Assembly (NCBI RefSeq): GCF_000004075.3
Contig: NC_026658.2
Location: forward strand, 620,001 to 684,000
DNA length: 64,000 bases
From: Cucumis sativus
Taxonomy: Eukaryota; Streptophyta; Magnoliopsida; Cucurbitales; Cucurbitaceae
Reading direction: 5' to 3'
In this document: positions 57,789 to 64,000 of the stretch, one piece after another
Layout: each line of letters opens with the position of its first letter
How positions within the stretch are numbered: position 1 is the stretch's first letter
The notes under the pieces: generated by a model
The model's database searches: none
The model's input: only the letters and a program-made list of their open reading frames with translations
Told to the model about the DNA's origin: nothing
Program-made: the position numbers and the translations under genes

Positions 57789-60700
57789 GACTTTTCTATT
57801 TTTCTATATTTAAAAGTATTTACAACAATCTTTTTAACTAAAACTTTTTAAAATTTTATTTGAATGTCATTTGATTACTCTTAATTTAGAACTTGGTAGT
57901 CAACTTTTTCTTGTCAAAATTTAATAGAGCTTTAAAATAAAACGTCATGGTCAATTTTTTAAAAAAAGAAATTAATAGGAAACTTTTAGTATAGAGATAC
58001 TTTTTAAACATGGTATTAAAAATCAACAAAAACTAAAATAATCAATTTGATAGATTCATATTCACATTATTGAAATTGAAAGATGAAAATGGTAATTTTC
58101 TCTATTTTAAATAACAAAATCTTGAAAGTATCTTCAATAATAATAAAAAATAACAAAAGGACAAGGTGAATTCCTTTTTCTTTTTTTTTGTCATTTTAAG
58201 TTGACCATTTTACTATGTATATCAAAAGCATATAAATTAATTTTTTTAAATATAATTAAAATTATCTCATATATGCATATATCCATCAAATAGATAGGAC
58301 AAAAGCAGAAAAAATCAAAAGGAACGTTTTAAAACGTAAGAACGAAATGAAAACTAGATTGAAAGTTGAGTAATTAGAAGAGAAAAAAATAGAGTTTTGA
58401 ACTTTGATTGAATAAAAATCAGATTACTTCCGAACGATTTTGTTGTATTCGTTTATACCAAAATCAAAATTTAAATTTTTAAAAAAATGGTTGGAGCCGC
58501 CAGTTTTGAAAGGAAAGAAAAAAAAAGTGAAAAGAACATATTGTAGTATTTATTTCTAATAATGATAAATGGTTTTATGATATTTTGAATCAATTGGAAG
58601 TAAACAATTTTTTCTTTTTTCTTTTTTTTTGGTTCGACAATGATTTTGTTTTATCTTTTTTCTTCTTCTGTCCTTTCTAATATCTTAGAGAAAATATCTT
58701 TTTTTTTGCATGTCAAAATAGGTAGGATTAAAAAAAAAATCAAACTAATTATAAATATTATTAAATAGATGTTCGTTGCATTGTTAGGTGTCTTAAAGAT
58801 ATTAATTTTTAATGTATGTAATTCATACCATGTTTGACAAATTGCTTATAAACAGTGGTATTTGATGAGTTTTGTAAGAAAAACACATATCGGTAGAAAT
58901 TTCAAATAAATTAGAGATAGCGGAGATTTTAGAAGAATTTTTTTTATTTTTCATAATTTTTATTTTATTATTTATTTATATATATTATATTTTCTCAATA
59001 TCTTTATTTCCACTATACTTCTTTTTCATAACAAAACTTTTATTATGAAAATACATCAAGTGAAAATTTTGATTTATTTTGCTAGAAAAAGAACAAGGTT
59101 CTATTTGGGTTTGGTTGTTACATGAAATTGAGTAACCTAAAATTTATTATAACCCTTTTATTTCAACACTATTTTAAAAACAAATGAGTGATGAAATATG
59201 GAATCTCTAACTTTTGGAGAAGAAAGTAATATCAATTTATGAGAGAATCAAGGCCTTGAAAATTAGAGATACGAATTGGAATTGCATATTTTTCATCTTT
59301 TCAATTTTAGATCACTTGTTATTTGATTATAATGAGTTAATTGGCTTTTCCAATTATTTCGGTTAGGCATGAACGATAATGACTTGATTCCAGTAATGAA
59401 AATTCAACGATCAAACATTTTGAAAATATGGAAACTACGTCACAACCCAAGCTACAATTTTCTTTACTTTTGTTTTATGCAAATATACTTTTATTTGCAA
59501 CCAATCAAATTATAAATCCTCCCTTCAATTACCATAGGGTTGTAAACTATCTAGCAACGGTTCCTTGTGTTCAACCCATTCTATCACTACTATTCTCTTT
59601 TCAATAGATATGGTTAAATCATTTGGTCAAATTCAGAATTTGAGTGACAAAATCCACTTGATAAGTTAGACACAAAAATTGATAACTCAATTCAGTGTAA
59701 TATAATATTATCTAAAAAAATCAGTATAATTACGACAAAAAGAAACTTCACTGTATATTAAAGAGTTTATAGAAAAAGATGAATATTCATATATTTTTTA
59801 GAATAAAACAGAAATTAAAATTATATAGTTGAAAGATAGAGATTGAAATGGAATAAATAGGAATTTGAAGTAGAAAGAAGAAAAGAAAAAGATGGAACAA
59901 TAAGAACTGAATGGGGTCGAAGATGTTGATGTATTAGTAAAGGTAAGGGGAAGCCTTAGTGAATGGCTATAAATGACGACACCTCCTCTTCAATTTCATA
60001 TCCATTGCTCTTTCATCAAATCACTCATCCATAATCTTTATTCCTCCAAATTCATTCAACACTTCATCAGAAATTGTTTTTCATGATTTAGGAATTGTCT
60101 AGATGAAGTGAGATGGAATAGACTACAATACTACTATTTAAGATATGTATTAACATATTGATGTAACTCAATCCAAAAGTATGGTGTGGTATTATGTGGA
60201 GGAAGGTCCATATTAGGGAACCCAATGGGTTTTGTTAAAAGATGAAACCAAAGTCCATCGATGATTTTTGTTGGGCTTTAGGAATTCCAACCCTAACATA
60301 TCAAAACCTCTTTTAATTCATCGTAGTTCTAAGATTCAAATTTTTCCACCCGACATACCAATAAACTATATGATTCAATGAGACATTCAAACTAATAATA
60401 ATAATACATACATACCAAACAATTAATACATCAAATCAATTGGATTATTTTCTATACTTTTTAGAAAGAAAAAACAATCATATGTTCATATCATTTCCTT
60501 TGAAGGTAAGACTTTGAATTGCTACCAAAATTATAAAGAGCAAAGTTTGGGTCATAACAGCAATTAGTTACTAAACTTTAAATTCCTCTTTATTACTTAG
60601 CTTTGATGTTGAAGATTTCAAAGTTTAGGTATTGAGTCAAAATCTTCTCCTTATATGGGTCCAATACTATTAAATGCCCCCCCACATAAATTTGTTAAGC

Positions 60701-62989
60701 TAACTTAATTCAAATAATTAAATATTAGTTTTGTTTCTTCACTATTTTCTTGGTTCGACATATAATATATATATATTAGTTAACATGTTAGAGAGATTAG
60801 GTTACCTTCTTTTTTTCTTTTGCAGGTCACACGTTAGAATGTTTGATTTGCAATCTAGTTATAGTGGCACAAATTTTGAAAAGAAATTTAATTCATGCAA
60901 GTGGCCGACTTGGTTGTGATGTATATCAACTAGTGGACTTGTTCAGTCCTCTCTGTGGTGTAAGATAAAGAGAAAAAGATTGAAACTCGATGATTCGATT
61001 GGTTGGACCGTTAAAATAGTTGGATGCATCCAACTAAACCAAGTCGGTCTTGGACCAACCTACCTTATACAATTCTTTTATTTTTTAAAACTATATATAA
61101 AATATAGCCAAATTTCATTAACCCATTTTTAAGTTTTCTTTTCTTTTATATATGGTAAATAATATCTATGCAAAATTTCATAACACATTTGTTTTTTTTT
61201 TCTTTTAGTTGCTATTTATTTACTAAAGTCATCAAATTTTATTTTATTTTTTAAATAAACGAATATTAAGAAAATTTATTTTCTTTTAGTTTTCGGTTTT
61301 ACTTGGCTTAGTATGTTTTAACATGTTATACAATATTTATTTTTTAAAATGATTGTTTAATAAAAAAAGTTGAAGTTAAAACAAAAATGGAATATAAAAA
61401 TTTGAAAATTAAAAGCAAACTGAAAATGAAATTAATCGGACACTGGACTTGATTGGTCTATGCACAAATACTATTATGAAATTGGATCAAATAAATAGGA
61501 TTAAAACGAATAAAATTAGTGAGATTTATGAACATATATAGTTAATTTCAATTTATAACAAATAAGAAATGTCAATTTTTAATAAATATAATATGTAAGT
61601 ATTGAGTAATATAGGAAATGATATGATAATTGATGAGTGATCCAAATTTTTTGATTATGTCCACATTGATAGGGCACACTAATATAGTTGGTATTAATTG
61701 AATTAGAAATGAAAAAGAAAAAAGAAAAAAGAAAAAAAAAGGAAGTAAATAAAGAAATGGTTATGATTGGTATCAATCAGATGAAAAGAAAAAAATGGAA
61801 AGGGAAAGAAAGAGTCAAAATAGAGAACACATAATTAGAACGATAAGAAGAAGAGACGGGAGAGAGAGAGGATAAGTACAAATGTCGATATCCCTAAATA
61901 AATATCCAAATAAATAATACCTAATTAATTATTATTATTATTTATTTTAAGGAAAGGAAAGTATGGACGGCCCCACAGAATCTGAAAACCGGCCACCGTC
62001 CTCCCAAAACCGGCCGGTCACAATACGGCCCCATGAAACCTTTAAATTCCTCCTGACCGTTTGATTTTTAAAATCACACGCTCCTCATCCAAATTCAAAT
62101 TTCCATACACTTGTTTCAATTTCATGTCAAAATACCATTTTCTCCCTACCTCCTCTTAACTCCTCATTTCTTGTATCTTCGGGTTCTTCCATTAATTAAT
62201 TTCTTTGCCTCATCATTCTTTATGTTCATGTGTGGTGGTGGTCCTATGGATTGGCTGCTCTGAGACAAAGTTTTAACAACATTCCTTTATATTCTTTCTC
62301 ACCTTTCTTAACTCTACCTATCATCCCATGAGTTTAATTACTTTTGTTTCCTCTTCTCTTAAACATCTCCATTTTTTTTCGGTTCTTGAATTTGGATGTG
62401 AGAGAGCCAGCTAGCTTGATTAGCAACATCTGTTTCAAATCTTTTATGGTGGTAAATATAAAGGATGTCCTACGTTGTAGAAATTAAGGGTTTCATTTGA
62501 CAAGCTAGCTGGGTCCTATTCTTTTCTTCTTTTGTCTCCTCCATGTGTGTAATAAATTCTGCAGTATATCTTCTTACCTGATCTGCTAATTTTGTTAGTT
62601 TTTCTGATTTTTCTTTCGTTGGGTACTATCATGTTGTCATGTTGTTGGTGACTTGTGTTGGTTCATTTGTGCCTATCAGATGGGTTTTAATGATTTTTTC
62701 TTTAAACTGATCGTGTTTGATAAGCTAATAATTGAATTATTATTGGGTGTGTATATATATACATACACGTGATTATCACATTTGATACAATTTTGGTTAT
62801 TATTTAGGTGAACAATTAAAAGAATTTGTTTATTGATTTTTTTTATAAGATAAGATTTTAAAATTATGTTTTATGAAAGATGATTCTATCAAAACAAGAC
62901 GATGATTGTGTGAATCATATATAGCTAATAACAATCCTGCCTTCTAAACTTCAAAAAAAAATTTCTTTCCAATTATTTCACTTCTCATG
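57789..62989. other. Intergenic AT-rich region
   Basis: No gene was recognised. Present are A/T homopolymers, (TA)n at about 60769-60776, an 18-bp palindrome near 61018-61035, and a CT/GC-richer stretch at 61970-62570 with ACCGGCC phrases that could be the promoter or leader of a gene outside the window or of an unrecognised transcript. The open frames are low-complexity. Confidence 0.4.
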
Positions 62990-63183
62990 TTAGCTAATCC
63001 AATTATGTAGTTATGTCATGTATATTTTAATAGTGTTATTCTATATATAAATATATGGTATACAATAATAAATATGAAATTGGAGATATGAATTTCAATC
63101 TTAAGAGACAAATAATAGTGTAAAGTATATAGAATAACACTATTAAAATATACATGACATAACTACATAATTGGATTAGCTAA
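62990..63183. repeat. Perfect 58-bp inverted repeat (hairpin) with 78-bp loop
   Basis: The arms 62990-63047 and 63126-63183 are exact reverse complements, starting TTAGCTAATCCAATTATGTA. The loop is 63048-63125. I found no convincing target duplication beside the arms. It could be a MITE, a palindromic rearrangement or a hairpin small-RNA locus. Confidence 0.85.
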
Positions 63184-64000
63184 TATTAAATTAACATCGT
63201 ATGACACCAAAGACGTAAATCAATTATTAAAATAATAAATGACGAAAATCGATAGAACCAACATTTGTTTTCTCTTTTTGTGGTTACTTAATATATTTTT
63301 ATTTAGTGGCTTACACCTTAAAAAGTTTATTATAATCAAGATAAGATTAAATAAATAAATAAATAAATATATATGTATATAATAAATAAAATGGTCAAAT
63401 TATAAAGTGAAAGAAAACAGTAGATAAACAATTATAATCTCGAAAATTGAAGTTGAAAGAAATGAATAAAGTTCTAACAGGTGTTGTGTTTTTTTCTTTC
63501 AATTATTCAATTATGGTATATTTATAATTGGTTATTAAAAAAGTAAGAAATTATCTCTATCTTATTATTTTCTGTCTTAGAAAAATGGAAAAGTTAGGAT
63601 TGAATTTCCAAATGAGAAAGACCTTATCCATTTAAAGATTATTGAGAAAGGATGACCCATGAACACGTGGCATTTAATTTTGATAATTGTGCCACATCAC
63701 ACCCCAACTTGGATGGTTTTAGCTAACACTAATTTAAGAGAATGATTGAATAACCATATTACCACGTTTCTCCCTATTACTACTATTTTCATTTTTCTCC
63801 CATACTATTTTCATTTTTTTCAATTTTAAAACAGTTACTTCAACCGAACTCATTTATTACAAATAGAAACTAAAATTTTATTATATTTAAAAGTATATAG
63901 ATTCGTTTTGAAATACTCCAACCATTCACGTTTAAGATAAAACTTTATACTATAATTTTCACTCTCAATCAATTTTCGTTTCATTTCTAAAACAAACTTT
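63184..64000. other. Intergenic AT-rich end of window
   Basis: AT-rich DNA with an (AAAT)n tract near 63350-63367. Nothing coding was recognised up to the window edge. Confidence 0.5.

Noticed and set aside
61018-61035. 18-bp palindrome AGTTGGATGCATCCAACT
   Set aside because: Short perfect palindromes occur by chance at this scale and no associated gene or element was found.
62399-62516. Possible miRNA-like foldback: CCAGCTAGCTTG repeated in inverted orientation
   Set aside because: Only about 12 bp pair and the core AGCTAGCT is itself palindromic; the flanking arms do not match and no known miRNA sequence is present.

Overview
The window is plant nuclear DNA. It is very AT-rich and gene-sparse, its genes are split by GT-AG introns, and it encodes plant-only families (R2R3-MYB, DUF761, a plant GH3 beta-xylosidase, a SAR1 GTPase, a plant-type single-domain universal stress protein). 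It also carries a Mutator element, a Cassandra-like 5S-bearing LTR relic and a fragment of plastid ycf1. A eudicot, perhaps a cucurbit, fits best. The species is an inference, because nothing in the sequence names it.

Layout. 0.15-1.2 kb (-) and 3.4-3.9 kb (+): two divergent genes of the DUF761 family. 5.5-7.9 kb (+): a three-exon gene for a 270-aa Ser/Pro-rich protein I cannot name; its long second intron holds a 106-bp TG..CA mini-element with a 5-bp target duplication and an antisense fossil of a Ty3/gypsy reverse transcriptase. 7.9-15.9 kb: AT-rich intergenic DNA with a decayed plastid ycf1 piece. 15.9-25.0 kb (-): a three-exon R2R3-MYB gene of the flavonol-regulator type (subgroup 7-like). 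Its second intron is 8.07 kb because a complete 6,995-bp Mutator-like element sits inside it. That element has 116-bp terminal inverted repeats (114/116 identical), a perfect 9-bp target duplication, an intact 806-aa MuDR-type transposase on the + strand and a convergent ULP1-type cysteine protease gene on the - strand. 25-33.4 kb: intergenic. 33.4-35.9 kb (-): a 558-aa TPR protein with a J-like domain whose HPD motif reads HAPD. 36-45 kb: intergenic. 45.1-48.1 kb (-): a six-exon secreted GH3 beta-D-xylosidase (769 aa). 50.9-52.5 kb (-): a 193-aa SAR1 COPII GTPase. 54.1-55.4 kb (-): a 167-aa universal stress protein. 55.4-64 kb: intergenic, with a Cassandra-type LTR relic carrying 5S rRNA-like sequence (about 57.5-57.8 kb) and a perfect 58-bp inverted repeat (63.0-63.2 kb).

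The host genes are independent plant transcription units, not a pathway cluster; most lie on the - strand. The standout system is the MULE inside the MYB intron. It looks young and possibly autonomous, pairs a transposase with a SUMO-protease-like gene, and inserts two opposing transcription units into a regulatory gene that otherwise keeps intact splice sites and reading frame. MULEs carrying ULP1 domains are a known class in plants, so the novelty lies in the intactness, the intronic position and the possible effect on the MYB. All exon joins were derived by hand from splice consensus and frame; each multi-exon total comes out divisible by three.
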